NCBI RefSeq assembly: GCF_030317205.1
Contig: NZ_JASZYB010000001.1
Span: 1,860,001-1,924,000, forward strand
DNA length: 64,000 nucleotides
From: Variovorax sp. J2L1-78
Lineage (GTDB): Bacteria > Pseudomonadota > Gammaproteobacteria > Burkholderiales > Burkholderiaceae_C
Direction: 5' to 3'
Under the pieces are notes generated by a model, which was not told the origin of the DNA, made no database searches, and saw only the letters and a program-made list of their open reading frames with translations. A program made the translations under genes and the position numbers. Below, piece by piece: positions 43,683 to 52,702 of this stretch; the first letter of the stretch is position 1, and the number at the start of each line of letters is the position of its first letter.

Positions 43683-44911
43683 CCCTGGCAGGCCTGGTGC
43701 GGTGCCTTGCGGCGCGCCGCGAACGGGCGGCCCAGGTCGGCCAGCAGTGCGACGACCAGCGCGGCCGCCGCGAGGATGAACAGCAGCCGGTGATTGCCGC
43801 CGCTCGCATTGAAGAGGGCCGAGAAGGCATAGCCGGCCGCCGCCTGGAAAGCCGCGAAGACCGTGGTGGCGCGGCTCCAGACCAGGTTCTGCCGCGCCGC
43901 GCTGTGCGGCATCGACTCGTGCACCCGCGCCAGCACCAGTGGCACGATGCCCGGCGGGAAGGTGCCGATGACGACCGTGAGCGCGGCCAGGACCACGAGG
44001 TTGCTGGTGCCGTACGCACCGGCCAGCACCAGCGCCTGCACGGCCAGCGCCAGCCGCACCGCCGGGCGCGGGCCCATCCGGTCGGCCAGCAGGCCGTAGA
44101 GCGGCGGGCCGACGATCGCGCCCACGCCGTAGAGCACCCAGAACAAGGACCCCAGATGCGCGCCGGCGCCGAGCCCGCGCGCGATGAAGTCCACCAGGAA
44201 CACCATCGGCGCCACCAGGCCAACGGCCATCAAGGCGTACTGCGCGTACAGCACGCGCAAGCCGGGCCGGGCGGGCGCAGGGGGCGCGGCCGCCGGGGCC
44301 AGTGCGGCCCTGTCGGTAGGGCCGGACGCGGGCCACGCGAACCAGCTGGCCGCAGCGAGCAGGCCGGACACGCCCGCCAGCCCGAGCCAGGTGCCGCGCA
44401 GGCCCAGGTGCAGCAGCAGCGGCACCAGCGTGCCGGACGCCGCCACGCCCAGGCCGACGCCCAGGAAGATCGCGCCGCTCGCCAGGCCCTTGCGCGCCGG
44501 GGGAACGTGGGGCAGTACCGTGGCCGCCACCAGCACCATGATCGCGCCACCGGCCACGCCGGACACCAGGCGCCATGCGAAGAACCAGGCCAGCGAGAGC
44601 GGGAACGCGCAGCCGACGAAGGCCAGCGTGACCCCCACCATCATCCAGCGCAGCGTGGCGGTGTGGCCGATGCGCGCGGCGATCGGCCGGCCCAGCAAGG
44701 CGCCCACCAGGTAGCCCGCGAGGTTCGCGGCGCCGAGAGTGACGACGTCGGCCGCCGCGAACCAGTGGGCCTCGATCAGCGGCGGGATCAGCGGGGTGTA
44801 GCCGAAGCGGGCCAGCCCGATGCCCACGAGGCTGGCGCACAGGCCCGCGAAGATGTGGCGCCAGGCCGCGCGCGGATCGGTCCGGGCCGGTGCGAGAGAG
44901 GGGGTGGACAT
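43679..44911 (-). CDS. YbfB/YjiJ family MFS transporter
   Basis: 410 residues with about 12 membrane segments. The opening IFAGLCASLVGIGLARFGYTPLIPPLIEAHWF is characteristic of the YbfB/YjiJ (DUF1228) family. Later GPPLYGLLADRMGPRPAVRLALA marks the second-half loop. Substrate unknown. It is divergent from a LysR gene across 155 bases containing palindromes, so the LysR protein probably controls it. Confidence 0.88.
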   Translation of the reverse strand: MSTPSLAPARTDPRAAWRHIFAGLCASLVGIGLARFGYTPLIPPLIEAHWFAAADVVTLGAANLAGYLVGALLGRPIAARIGHTATLRWMMVGVTLAFVGCAFPLSLAWFFAWRLVSGVAGGAIMVLVAATVLPHVPPARKGLASGAIFLGVGLGVAASGTLVPLLLHLGLRGTWLGLAGVSGLLAAASWFAWPASGPTDRAALAPAAAPPAPARPGLRVLYAQYALMAVGLVAPMVFLVDFIARGLGAGAHLGSLFWVLYGVGAIVGPPLYGLLADRMGPRPAVRLALAVQALVLAGAYGTSNLVVLAALTVVIGTFPPGIVPLVLARVHESMPHSAARQNLVWSRATTVFAAFQAAAGYAFSALFNASGGNHRLLFILAAAALVVALLADLGRPFAARRKAPHQACQG

Positions 44912-45036
44912 GGTCCCGATTCCTTCGGAGCACCGCGCGATCGATCGAGAAGGGATCGTTGAATCGCGCGGTGATAGGTTGAGGAAAGTGTAGGCATCGG
45001 ATGCATGCAAAAGTGCGGCATGATTGCCGCTGAGCA

Positions 45037-45050
45037 ATGCAGATTTGCAT
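45037..45050. promoter_or_regulatory. Palindrome upstream of LysR gene, operator candidate
   Basis: ATGCA-GATT-TGCAT, a perfect 5-base inverted repeat 16 bases before the LysR start. A related ATGCAT palindrome lies at 45001-45006 in the same divergent region. The layout suits LysR autoregulation and control of the MFS gene. Confidence 0.4.
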
Positions 45051-45066
45051 CACTTCGAGGCGCTTC

Positions 45067-45939
45067 ATGAACTGGGACGACACCCGCATCTTTCTGGCGG
45101 TCCAACGCGAACGCACGCTGCGGCGCGCCGCCAAGACGCTGGACCTCGACCAGGCCACGGTGGGCCGCCGCATCGCCGCGCTGGAGCTGGCGCTGGGCGC
45201 CAAGCTCTTCCTGCGCGCCTCGGACGGCTATGCACTCACGTCCGCCGGCGAAACCGCGCTGAAGTCGGCCGAGAAGATGGAGCAGTTCGCCAACGACCTG
45301 GTGCGCCAGTCGCAGGGTGTCGACAACCGGCTCGCCGGCGAGGTGCGCGTGACCACCACCGACTCGATCGCCGTCGAGTTCCTCATCCCCGCCATCGGCC
45401 GCCTGCACGCAGTGCACCCCGAGGTGAAGGTGATGCTGAACACGACGACGCAGCTGCTGAGCCTGGCCAAGCGCGAGGCCGACGTCGCGGTGCGCACCGC
45501 GAAGCCGGAGAACCCCGACCTGATCGCGCGCCGCCTGGCGCGCTGGCCCATCGGCCTGTTCGCGTCCAAGGCCTACCTGAAGCGGCACGGCGAGCCGGTG
45601 GCGGGCACCGCCTTCGCCGGCCACGACCTCGTGGTCTACCAGCCGCACCTGAGCGCCAACCGGGCGCACACGCTGGTCGGAGAACCGCTGCAGGGCGGGC
45701 GCATGGTGTCGGGCGTCTATTCGAGCCTGATGCTGCGCGCGATGATCAAGGCCGGCATCGGCATGGGCGAGCTGCCGCTGCCGTTCGGCGAGCGGGACGG
45801 CCTCGTGCGCGTGTGGCCCGAGCGCAGCACCGCCGTGCCCTACGACGTGTGGCTCGTCACCCACCAGGACCTGCGGCACACGGCGCGCATCCGGGCGCTG
45901 ATCGACGAGATCGTGGCCGCCTTCAGGCAGAACGCGTGA
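45067..45939 (+). CDS. LysR family transcriptional regulator (2)
   Basis: 290 residues. The winged helix MNWDDTRIFLAVQRERTLRRAAKTLDLDQATVGRRIAALELALGAKLF is followed by an inducer-binding domain (RVTTTDSIAVEFLIPAIGRLHAVHPEVKV). ATG 45067 aligns with the usual LysR start; 45037 would add ten residues and place the start within the palindrome. Divergent from the YbfB-type MFS gene, its likely target. Confidence 0.9.
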   Translation: MNWDDTRIFLAVQRERTLRRAAKTLDLDQATVGRRIAALELALGAKLFLRASDGYALTSAGETALKSAEKMEQFANDLVRQSQGVDNRLAGEVRVTTTDSIAVEFLIPAIGRLHAVHPEVKVMLNTTTQLLSLAKREADVAVRTAKPENPDLIARRLARWPIGLFASKAYLKRHGEPVAGTAFAGHDLVVYQPHLSANRAHTLVGEPLQGGRMVSGVYSSLMLRAMIKAGIGMGELPLPFGERDGLVRVWPERSTAVPYDVWLVTHQDLRHTARIRALIDEIVAAFRQNA

Positions 45940-46156
45940 CGCGTGCAAAAGGCCGCAGTGGCGTCCGTCGCTTGGCACGCCGCGCCTGGATCGATAACGC
46001 GGCCAGGGCCTGTCGGGCGCCGGACAGCGACGGCGGTCTCACCCGCTGAGCGCCATGAATTGGGGCGGCGAAGCGCCGGCAGCTCCTGATTAAGCAATTA
46101 GTTAATCGTCGAAGTAATACGAATTACCTCCCGATAGTACTAAATAGCCATTTAAT

Positions 46157-46181
46157 AAATATTTAAATATTTTAAATATTT
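46157..46181. repeat. Three AAATATTT palindromic units
   Basis: AAATATTT occurs at 46157, 46165 and 46174, each self-palindromic. Such A/T tracts bend DNA and attract nucleoid silencers. Too short and irregular to be a CRISPR array or an origin iteron set. Confidence 0.6.
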
Positions 46182-46314
46182 GCATTTTTGTTGCCGAGAT
46201 ATCAGGTTCGGTTCAGAATCAGCCTGTCTGTAGGACAAGATCCCCAGTGAGAGTAATGCAAATTCCTCGCATCCGGCATGAATGTAACTACTTTGGGTTC
46301 ATGTCACGACAGTG

Positions 46315-46339
46315 CCTATTTCACGTTCTGTGAAGTAGG
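46315..46339. promoter_or_regulatory. Imperfect 10-base inverted repeat in AT-rich leader
   Basis: CCTATTTCAC-GTTCT-GTGAAGTAGG, 9 of 10 positions paired around a 5-base centre. It lies about 190 bases upstream of the secreted repeat protein start. Operator or transcript hairpin; unassigned. Confidence 0.45.
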
Positions 46340-46530
46340 AAAAGGACGCCTTCGGTCGCATAGGCGCTCTACCCCTTCGGGCGCTGCGTCAGGGCTCGCC
46401 TGACCTCGCTTCGCCCGCACTTTTTTCCTCCAGCCCAGGCGTGAAGCCGGGTGTTTCCTAAACGGCTTTAGATCAGCTGTTGGCCGCGCCTTGCGCGCAA
46501 TTTTTTTAATACTTTATTTAGGAAATTGTT

Positions 46531-49200
46531 TTGTCAAAAAAATTAATTGACGCACGCCTAGGCACTCTCGTTGCGTTTGCGATTGGCATGCCGTTTTCTG
46601 CCTCTGCACAAACACCAACGTTGGCTGGCCAAAGCGGCTCTTTCACGCTGGTTTCCGCCACTGTGGTGAGCTACGGTGCGAATGGCATGTTCAACAGCAA
46701 GACGCTGGGCGCAGGAACCTATGTTTGCGGCGATCAGTTGTTCGGCGACCCGGCAAAGGGCGTACCGAAAGCCTGTTATGTATCGGCACCGCCAAGCTCC
46801 GAGCCAGCTTCAACTTCCGGTTCCACAGCGCTCACGATGCTGACCGGACAAAGCGGTTCGTTCAGGCTGACTTCAACCGCCGCCGTTGCCTACGGCTGGG
46901 GTGCCCTCATGACCCAGAAGTCGCTTGCCAGCGGCACTTATGTCTGTGGTGACCAACTCTTCGGTGATCCCGCACCAGGCAAGCCGAAGGCCTGTTACGC
47001 AGTCGCAACCCCAGCGGCCCCGGTACCTGGCACCTCCACCACGCAGCTCAAGGAGATCACCGGTCAAAGTGGCAGCTTCACGCTGACGACGACGACGAGC
47101 GTCGTGTACGGGCGGGGCACCCAGACGGTGACCAAGGTGCTCGCTGCGGGCACCTACACCTGCGGCGACCAGCTGTTCGGCGACCCGGCACCGGGCGCGA
47201 GCAAGTCCTGCTACACGGCCATCGCGAGCGCGCCGGCGCCGGCGCCGGCGCCTGCTCCGGCCCCTGCGCCGAGCCCCACACCGGCGCCTGCACCCGCACC
47301 CTCCAGCCCGAACGTGCTGGGCATTTCCGGTGACGTGATGGTCAACGGCGCAGTGTCGAATGCGGAATACCAGGCCATGGCCCAGAAGATGGGCACCGAC
47401 GCGGCCATCGCCTACCGCTACGGCCCGTCCTCGACGGAATACGGCACCGCCACGCAGAGCGGCCTGCCGACCTACGGCAAGCGCCCCAGCCAGTCGATGA
47501 ACATGGTGTCGATCCAGAACCCCAACGGCCGAGGCAACCGCGGTTGCGGCTGGACGGGCTGGTGCGGCAACTGGCAAGTCGGCGGGCCGCTCGACTACGA
47601 ACCGGGCGACTACAGCTCGAGCATCCTGAACTTCGGCTACATCGCCGACGCCACGCCCGACGCCAGCTTCTACAAGAAGTCCTATGCCCCGGGCCTGGGC
47701 TCCGTGCAGGCCATCAACGTGGCGCACAACACGATGTCGATCGAGCCCGAGCCGAGCTGGACGCGCTACGACGGCCCCGCTAACGACGGCGGCGCGCTCG
47801 ACGCGAGCATCGTCTCCTACCTCAAGAGCTTCCCGCTCGACAAGCCGGTGGCGTTGGGCAAGTGCTATGGCCGCGGCGGCTGGTGCACCAGCACCCTGGC
47901 GGTCTACGCCGACGGCCGCATCGTGAGCGTCGGCAGCAACACCGCCAGCACGATGATGAGCACGCAGCTGCCCTCGGGCAAGGTACCCACGGCCATCACC
48001 ATCACCAACAGCGGCGAGTTCGCCTTGGTGACCGTGTGGGACACGGCCGCCATGCGCGGACAGGTCGCCGTGCTGGCGCTGGGTGACGGTTGCCAGAACT
48101 GCACCATGGCCAACGAATCGCAGTGGAGCGGCAACTGGGGCAACTGGAAGCGTTCCTACCCGGGCCTGCCCGGGCTGGGCAACTACAACTTCATCAAGCT
48201 CATCGGCTTCGTGGACCTGCCCGAGAGCATGAGAGCGCCGACGGAGATCTCCGTGTCCACCGGTCTGGCCAACAACGACTACCAGCTCGTTCGCCGCTAT
48301 TTCGACACCGACCTGGACAATTCCAGCGTTCGCGCCCGCTACTTCAATGGCGACCTGTCCAACGCCTACGCCCGCACCGGCATGGCGGTGGTGATCTCCA
48401 AGTCGGAAAAGCGCGCCGCGTTCGTGGACCTGCGCCCGCTCCTGGCGTACTACAAGCAGCAGTACTTCGGTCAATCGCAGTCGGGCTTCAACAGCATGAT
48501 CGCCAACCGCGGCACGCAGCCCTCGCAGTGGCCGTACACCTTCGACGTGGCGCCGAGCCAGAAGCCGTCGGTGATCAAGGTGATGGACCTGGACAACCGC
48601 CCGACGGCCGTGAAGGTGGCGCTGGCCGCACCGTTCCGCGCGTTCATCGCCACGCAAGAAGGCAAGCTGCGGGTGTTCGACCTCGGATCGGGCTACCTGA
48701 ACCAGCAGGCCGGCGGCACGCCGTCGGACATCGTGGAGCGCTTCTCGGTCGCCGTCGGTCGCAACCCGACCGGCATCACCTACGCCAAGGAAAAGGGGTT
48801 CGTCGTCGCGACGGAAACCTACCCCAACACGGTGGAGCGCGAGGTGATCGTGACCTCGCGCGGCGACCGCAAGGTCCAGTGGGTGCGCTTCGATGCGAAC
48901 ATCAACGCGGGTTCCGTGGCACGCACGCTGCAGGAAAGCCGGATGGTCGATCCGATCTCGACGGAAGACACCGACAACCACGGCACCGAAAGCTATGTGC
49001 TCAGCGTGGCCGACTACGGCGGCAAGGGCATCCACAACTTCCTGTACGGCACGATGGTCTGGCACACCTACGGAGCCTCATCGGCTTGCTCGAAGGAGAA
49101 AGGCGGCTGCAAGCTGCTGAACAACGCGGCCTTCGAATACGGCGGCACGTTCAAGGTCCCGGGCAAGCCCTTCCACGCGATGGGCGCGAACATCAACTGA
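46531..49200 (+). CDS. Large secreted protein with three Cys-containing repeats and a C-terminal propeller-like domain
   Basis: 889 residues from TTG 46531 with AGGA 7 bases before. A signal peptide ends near ASAQ (about 26). Three 51-residue repeats follow at about 33-83, 106-156 and 178-228. Each begins GQSGSF(T/R)L, has a YG turn and ends GTY(V/T)CGDQLFGDPA..G..K.CY, with two conserved Cys likely forming a disulfide. A Pro-Ala linker (about 234-259) leads to a roughly 630-residue domain rich in beta strands and aromatic residues, possibly a beta-propeller (VKVALAAPFRAFIATQEGKLRVFDLG). The 5' part has lower GC and A/T-richer codons than the rest. Function unknown; an extracellular binding or adhesion role is guessed. 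Confidence 0.75.
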   Translation: MSKKLIDARLGTLVAFAIGMPFSASAQTPTLAGQSGSFTLVSATVVSYGANGMFNSKTLGAGTYVCGDQLFGDPAKGVPKACYVSAPPSSEPASTSGSTALTMLTGQSGSFRLTSTAAVAYGWGALMTQKSLASGTYVCGDQLFGDPAPGKPKACYAVATPAAPVPGTSTTQLKEITGQSGSFTLTTTTSVVYGRGTQTVTKVLAAGTYTCGDQLFGDPAPGASKSCYTAIASAPAPAPAPAPAPAPSPTPAPAPAPSSPNVLGISGDVMVNGAVSNAEYQAMAQKMGTDAAIAYRYGPSSTEYGTATQSGLPTYGKRPSQSMNMVSIQNPNGRGNRGCGWTGWCGNWQVGGPLDYEPGDYSSSILNFGYIADATPDASFYKKSYAPGLGSVQAINVAHNTMSIEPEPSWTRYDGPANDGGALDASIVSYLKSFPLDKPVALGKCYGRGGWCTSTLAVYADGRIVSVGSNTASTMMSTQLPSGKVPTAITITNSGEFALVTVWDTAAMRGQVAVLALGDGCQNCTMANESQWSGNWGNWKRSYPGLPGLGNYNFIKLIGFVDLPESMRAPTEISVSTGLANNDYQLVRRYFDTDLDNSSVRARYFNGDLSNAYARTGMAVVISKSEKRAAFVDLRPLLAYYKQQYFGQSQSGFNSMIANRGTQPSQWPYTFDVAPSQKPSVIKVMDLDNRPTAVKVALAAPFRAFIATQEGKLRVFDLGSGYLNQQAGGTPSDIVERFSVAVGRNPTGITYAKEKGFVVATETYPNTVEREVIVTSRGDRKVQWVRFDANINAGSVARTLQESRMVDPISTEDTDNHGTESYVLSVADYGGKGIHNFLYGTMVWHTYGASSACSKEKGGCKLLNNAAFEYGGTFKVPGKPFHAMGANIN
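46627..47214 (+). repeat. Three in-frame ~216-base tandem units in the secreted protein gene
   Basis: Units encode the GQSGSF...CGDQLFGDPA...CY module and recur every 72-73 codons. The DNA copies have diverged: the first is relatively AT-rich, the third GC-rich like the surrounding genome. This suggests old duplication with different histories rather than recent amplification. Confidence 0.75.
47230..47307 (+). repeat. Pro-Ala linker microsatellite
   Basis: Four near-perfect GCGCCG hexamers (47230-47253) followed by degenerate GCN-CCN pairs encode an alternating Pro-Ala/Pro-Ser linker. Hexamer slippage would change linker length without frameshift. Confidence 0.7.
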
Positions 49201-49345
49201 TGTCGCCGGGTAGTGCACACACCACCCTTCCCCGACGCTGCACACCGTCCTCCCTGCCAGGCGCCCTTCGGCCGCTTAGCGGGCTCGCGGCCGGGCCGCG
49301 ACGGCGGCCATCACCCCCTCACCCCTCATTCAAGAAAGAAATCAC

Positions 49346-49549
49346 ATGTCAGCCAAACTCAACGCGCTCGTCCTCCTGTCCATCGCCGCCCTGATCGGCG
49401 GCTGCGGTGGCGGCGGCAGCGACGGAGACGGAGACGGAAACGATGCGGCGGGGGCCAGCTCCCCGACCGTGACCGAGCCGGTCGGCCAGGCCTCACCGTC
49501 CTCGGCGCCGGCCAGCGGCAAGGATCCGCTCGAGCAGCGCACCAACTGA
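49346..49549 (+). CDS. Small lipoprotein with acidic Gly/Ser-rich tail
   Basis: 67 residues. The lipoprotein signal ends IGGC (Cys20), followed by GGGGSDGDGDGND and a Ser/Pro/Ala-rich tail. It starts 145 bases after the large secreted protein in the same direction with GAAAGAAA before ATG. It may be a partner of that protein at the envelope. No family recognised. Confidence 0.6.
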   Translation: MSAKLNALVLLSIAALIGGCGGGGSDGDGDGNDAAGASSPTVTEPVGQASPSSAPASGKDPLEQRTN

Positions 49550-49752
49550 TCTGTCGTGCTCGGTCGCCCGGCACTCCAGACGGACCCGTGTCGGCCCCTC
49601 GGGCCTACGGGGGTGACGTCGAATTGTGGTCTAGCTCGGCGAGCGCGTTGTCCTCTCAGCGCACGTCCTTGAGGTCCGTCTGGAGACGCGCTCGAAGCTC
49701 ATATATCGCCCCGGCGACGACGGCCGACGGACGGGCGCGGCATCATCGGCGC

Positions 49753-50421
49753 ATGCATCTCCACGACGCCATCGCCTCCCGCCGCTCGGTCCGCGCCTTT
49801 CTCCCCGACCCGGTGCCGGCCGACACCGTCCGCCGCGTGCTCGAACGCGCCGCGCGCGCACCCTCCGGCGGCAACCTGCAGCCCTGGCACGTGGATGTGC
49901 TCGCCGGTGAACCGCTGGCCGCGCTCAAGGCCCGCATGCAGGCGCTGCTCGCGGCGGGCACGCAGGAGACGCCCGCCTATGCGGTCTACCCGCCCGATCT
50001 GCCGTCGCCCTGGCGCGAGCGCCGCTTCCGGATCGGCGAGCAGATGTACGCGCGGCTCGGCATCCCGCGCGAGGACAAGGCGGCGCGGCGCCGCTGGTTC
50101 GCGCGCAACTTCGCCTTCTTCGACGCGCCAATGGCGCTGTTCTGTTCGGTCGATCGCGTCATGGGCCCGCCGCAATGGGCGGACCTCGGCATGTACCTGC
50201 AGACCGTGATGCTGCTGCTGCGCGCCGAGGGGCTCGACAGCTGCGCGCAGGAATGCTGGGCGATGTACCCCGAGACGGTCGGCCAGGCGATCGCCCTGCC
50301 GCCCGGGCGCATGCTCTTCTCGGGCATGGCGATCGGCGTCGCGGATACGGCGCATCCATTGAATGGCCTGGCGAGCGAGCGCGCCCCGCTCGAGGAAACG
50401 GTGCGCTTGCATGGCGTCTGA
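49753..50421 (+). CDS. Nitroreductase family protein
   Basis: 222-residue FMN-dependent NAD(P)H nitroreductase fold: [41 protein letters not shown] (FMN phosphate-binding Arg/Ser residues), ADLGMYLQTVMLLLRAEGLDSCAQECWAMYP and PPGRMLFSGMAIG. It reduces nitroaromatics or quinones, or acts as an ene-type reductase. The last 11 bases overlap the start of the PhoX-type gene. Confidence 0.88.
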   Translation: MHLHDAIASRRSVRAFLPDPVPADTVRRVLERAARAPSGGNLQPWHVDVLAGEPLAALKARMQALLAAGTQETPAYAVYPPDLPSPWRERRFRIGEQMYARLGIPREDKAARRRWFARNFAFFDAPMALFCSVDRVMGPPQWADLGMYLQTVMLLLRAEGLDSCAQECWAMYPETVGQAIALPPGRMLFSGMAIGVADTAHPLNGLASERAPLEETVRLHGV

Positions 50422-52282
50422 AGACCTCGCGCTCGACCGCCGCGGCTTTCTGCAGGCGGGAGTCGCTGCCACGGTCGCGCTGATGGGCGTGGGCTGCGCC
50501 GTGCCGGGCCGCAACGACCCCGTGCTGATGGGCTTCGGCGCCGTGCCGCCCACGCTGCACGACGGCATCACGCTGCCGCCCGAATACCGTGCGCAGGTGC
50601 TGTACCCCTGGGGCACACCGACCGGCATCGCCGGCGCCATGCCGGCCTTCGCGCCCGACGCCAGCAACAGCGCCGCCGACCAGGCGGTGCAGGCCGGCAT
50701 GCACCACGACGGCATGCACTTCTTTCCGCTCGGCAACGACGGCACACGCGGCCTGCTGGTGATGAACCACGAGTACACCGACGAGCGCCTGCTGCACACC
50801 AACGGCGTCGAACGCTGGACGGCCGAGAAGGTCCGCAAGTCGCTGCATGCGATGGGCGTCTCGGTGATCGAGATCGAGCGCACGGCCGACGGCTGGCGGC
50901 AGGTCCTGCCGTCACCTTATGCACGACGCATCCATGGTGCCACGCCGATGCGCATCGCCGGGCCGGCCGCCGGCTCGCCCTGGTTGCGCACCGCCGCCGA
51001 CCCGGCGGGCACGCAGGTGCTCGGCACCTTCGCCAACTGCGCGATGGGCGTCACGCCCTGGGGCACCTACCTCAGCTGCGAGGAGAACTTCCACGGTTAC
51101 TTCGGCGGCCCGGCGGATGCGGCCGCACGCATGACGACGGCGCAGCGCCGCTACGGCACGGTGCCGGGCGCGCAGTGGGTCGAGTACTGGCGCTTCGACG
51201 AACGCTTCGACCTGTCGAAGCAGCCGAACGAAGCGCACCGCTTCGGCTGGGTCGTCGAGATCGACCCCTTCGACCCGGGCAGCACGCCGGTCAAGCGCAC
51301 CGCGCTCGGCCGCAAGCGCCAGGAGAGCGCGACCTGCACGCTGACGAAGGACGGCCGCGTCGCGGTCTACATGGGCGACGACGCGGCCTTCGAGTACATC
51401 TACAAGTTCGTCAGCCGCGAGAAGGTCCGCCCTGGGCAGGACGCCGCGGCGCGCGCCGCGAACCGCACGCTGCTCGACGACGGCACGCTCCATGTCGTGC
51501 GCTTCGATGCCGATGGCCGCGGCCGCTGGCTCGAACTCGTGCACGGCCGCGGCGGGCTCGATGCGGCACACGGCTTCGCCGGCCCCGACGAGGTGCTGCT
51601 GCACGCCCGGCTCGCGGCCGATGTCGTCGGCGGCACGAAGATGGACCGCCCCGAATGGATCGCGGTGCACCCGCGCACCGGCGAGGTCTACGTCACGCTC
51701 ACCAACAACAGCCAGCGCGGCACCGCGGGCAAGCCTGCGACCGACGCCGCCAACCCGCGCGGCCCCAACCTCTTCGGCGGCATCCTGCGCTGGCGCGAGG
51801 ACGGCGGCGACGCGGCCAGCAACGGCTTCGCGTGGGATCACTTCGTGCAGGCCGGCGACCCGGCCCTGCCCGACATCGGCGCGCGCTACCCGCGGGCCGA
51901 CGACGACGCCTTCGGCTCGCCCGATGGCTTGCATTTCGACAGCGGCGGGCTGCTGTGGATCCAGACCGACATGAGCGGCCAGGCCATCGGCACCGGCGCC
52001 CATGCCGCCCTGGGCAACAACCAGCTGCTGTGCGCCGACCCGGCGAGCGGACGCATCCGCCGCTTCCTGGTCGGGCCGAACGGCTGCGAGATCACCGGCT
52101 GCGTCGTGACGCCCGACCGCCGCACGCTGTTCGTCAACGTGCAGCACCCGGGCGAGCGTCGCGACGACGGCACCGGCGCCCTCAACAGCGCCTGGCCCGA
52201 CGGCACGCTGCCCGCCAGCACGCGCCCGCGCTCGGCCACCGTGGTCGTTCAGCGGCGCGACGGCGGCATCATCGGCACCTGA
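50411..52282 (+). CDS. phoX: PhoX family phosphatase (DUF839)
   Basis: 623 residues. The N-terminus has a twin-arginine export signal (LDRRGFLQAG, residues 9-18) with a possible lipobox Cys at about 29. The PhoX beta-propeller has LLVMNHEYTDERLLH, NCAMGVTPWGTYLSCEENFHGYF (metal-binding Glu region), GRVAVYMGDD and PEWIAVHPRTGEVYVTLTNN. PhoX enzymes are Ca/Fe-dependent periplasmic alkaline phosphatases made under phosphate limitation. ATG 50411 overlaps the nitroreductase gene by 11 bases. No Pho box was found just upstream. Confidence 0.85.
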   Translation: MASEDLALDRRGFLQAGVAATVALMGVGCAVPGRNDPVLMGFGAVPPTLHDGITLPPEYRAQVLYPWGTPTGIAGAMPAFAPDASNSAADQAVQAGMHHDGMHFFPLGNDGTRGLLVMNHEYTDERLLHTNGVERWTAEKVRKSLHAMGVSVIEIERTADGWRQVLPSPYARRIHGATPMRIAGPAAGSPWLRTAADPAGTQVLGTFANCAMGVTPWGTYLSCEENFHGYFGGPADAAARMTTAQRRYGTVPGAQWVEYWRFDERFDLSKQPNEAHRFGWVVEIDPFDPGSTPVKRTALGRKRQESATCTLTKDGRVAVYMGDDAAFEYIYKFVSREKVRPGQDAAARAANRTLLDDGTLHVVRFDADGRGRWLELVHGRGGLDAAHGFAGPDEVLLHARLAADVVGGTKMDRPEWIAVHPRTGEVYVTLTNNSQRGTAGKPATDAANPRGPNLFGGILRWREDGGDAASNGFAWDHFVQAGDPALPDIGARYPRADDDAFGSPDGLHFDSGGLLWIQTDMSGQAIGTGAHAALGNNQLLCADPASGRIRRFLVGPNGCEITGCVVTPDRRTLFVNVQHPGERRDDGTGALNSAWPDGTLPASTRPRSATVVVQRRDGGIIGT

Positions 52283-52305
52283 ACACGCACCTCAAGGAGA
52301 CATCC

Positions 52306-52695
52306 ATGGCCATCCGCATCGTCCGCCTCGGCAGTCCACGCGCGCCCGGCGAGGGCCTGCGCATCGGCACCGTGCGGCGCCCGCCGCGCGGCGTGCCCAA
52401 GACCGAGTTCGCCGCCCAGGACTGGTACGACGTGTGGTACCCCAACCTCGCGCCCTCGGCCGAGACGATGAAGCTCGGCCAAGCCGCCGAAACGCCTGCG
52501 CAGTGGGCCGCCTTCACGCGCCTCTACCAGCGCGAGATGGCCGAGCCCGATGCCAGCCGCAACCTCGACCTGCTGGCCGCGCTGTCGCACCACGGCGCGA
52601 TGGCGGTCGGCTGCTATTGCGAAGACGCCGCCCGCTGCCACCGCTCGCTGCTGCGCGAGCTGCTGGTGCAGCGCGGCGCTGAGGTCATCGACTGA
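52306..52695 (+). CDS. DUF488 family protein
   Basis: 129 residues with the DUF488 pattern: IRIVRLGSPRAPGEGLRIGTVRRPPRG, DVWYPNLAPSAE, LDLLAALSHHGAMAVGCYCEDAARCHRSLLRELL. The Cys-rich GCYCEDAARCHRS segment is typical. A cytoplasmic protein of unknown role. It follows PhoX by 23 bases with AAGGAGA before ATG. Confidence 0.85.
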   Translation: MAIRIVRLGSPRAPGEGLRIGTVRRPPRGVPKTEFAAQDWYDVWYPNLAPSAETMKLGQAAETPAQWAAFTRLYQREMAEPDASRNLDLLAALSHHGAMAVGCYCEDAARCHRSLLRELLVQRGAEVID

Positions 52696-52702
52696 GCTCG
52701 CC

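Larger units (their letters stand above)
45940..46530. other. AT-rich intergenic island upstream of the secreted repeat protein
   Basis: 591 bases without a credible gene. From about 46090 to 46200 it is far more AT-rich than the rest of the window, with three AAATATTT units. Two inverted repeats follow (46277-46303 and 46315-46339), then GTCAGG-N5-CCTGAC (46388-46404), then a T-rich leader with AGGA before a TTG start. It has the look of horizontally acquired or silencer-bound (H-NS-like) control DNA; no integrase, IS end or tRNA was seen. Confidence 0.6.

Noticed and set aside
42408..45203. 931-residue leftward open frame across both MFS genes
   Set aside because: It shadows both MFS genes, which have unmistakable membrane segments in their own frames.
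46157..46181. Possible CRISPR or plasmid-origin iterons
   Set aside because: Only three 8-base AT palindromes with no spacers, no cas, rep or par genes nearby.
49550..49752. Searched for an sRNA or promoter before the nitroreductase gene
   Set aside because: No convincing hexamers, hairpin or Pho box; short GC-rich spacer only.
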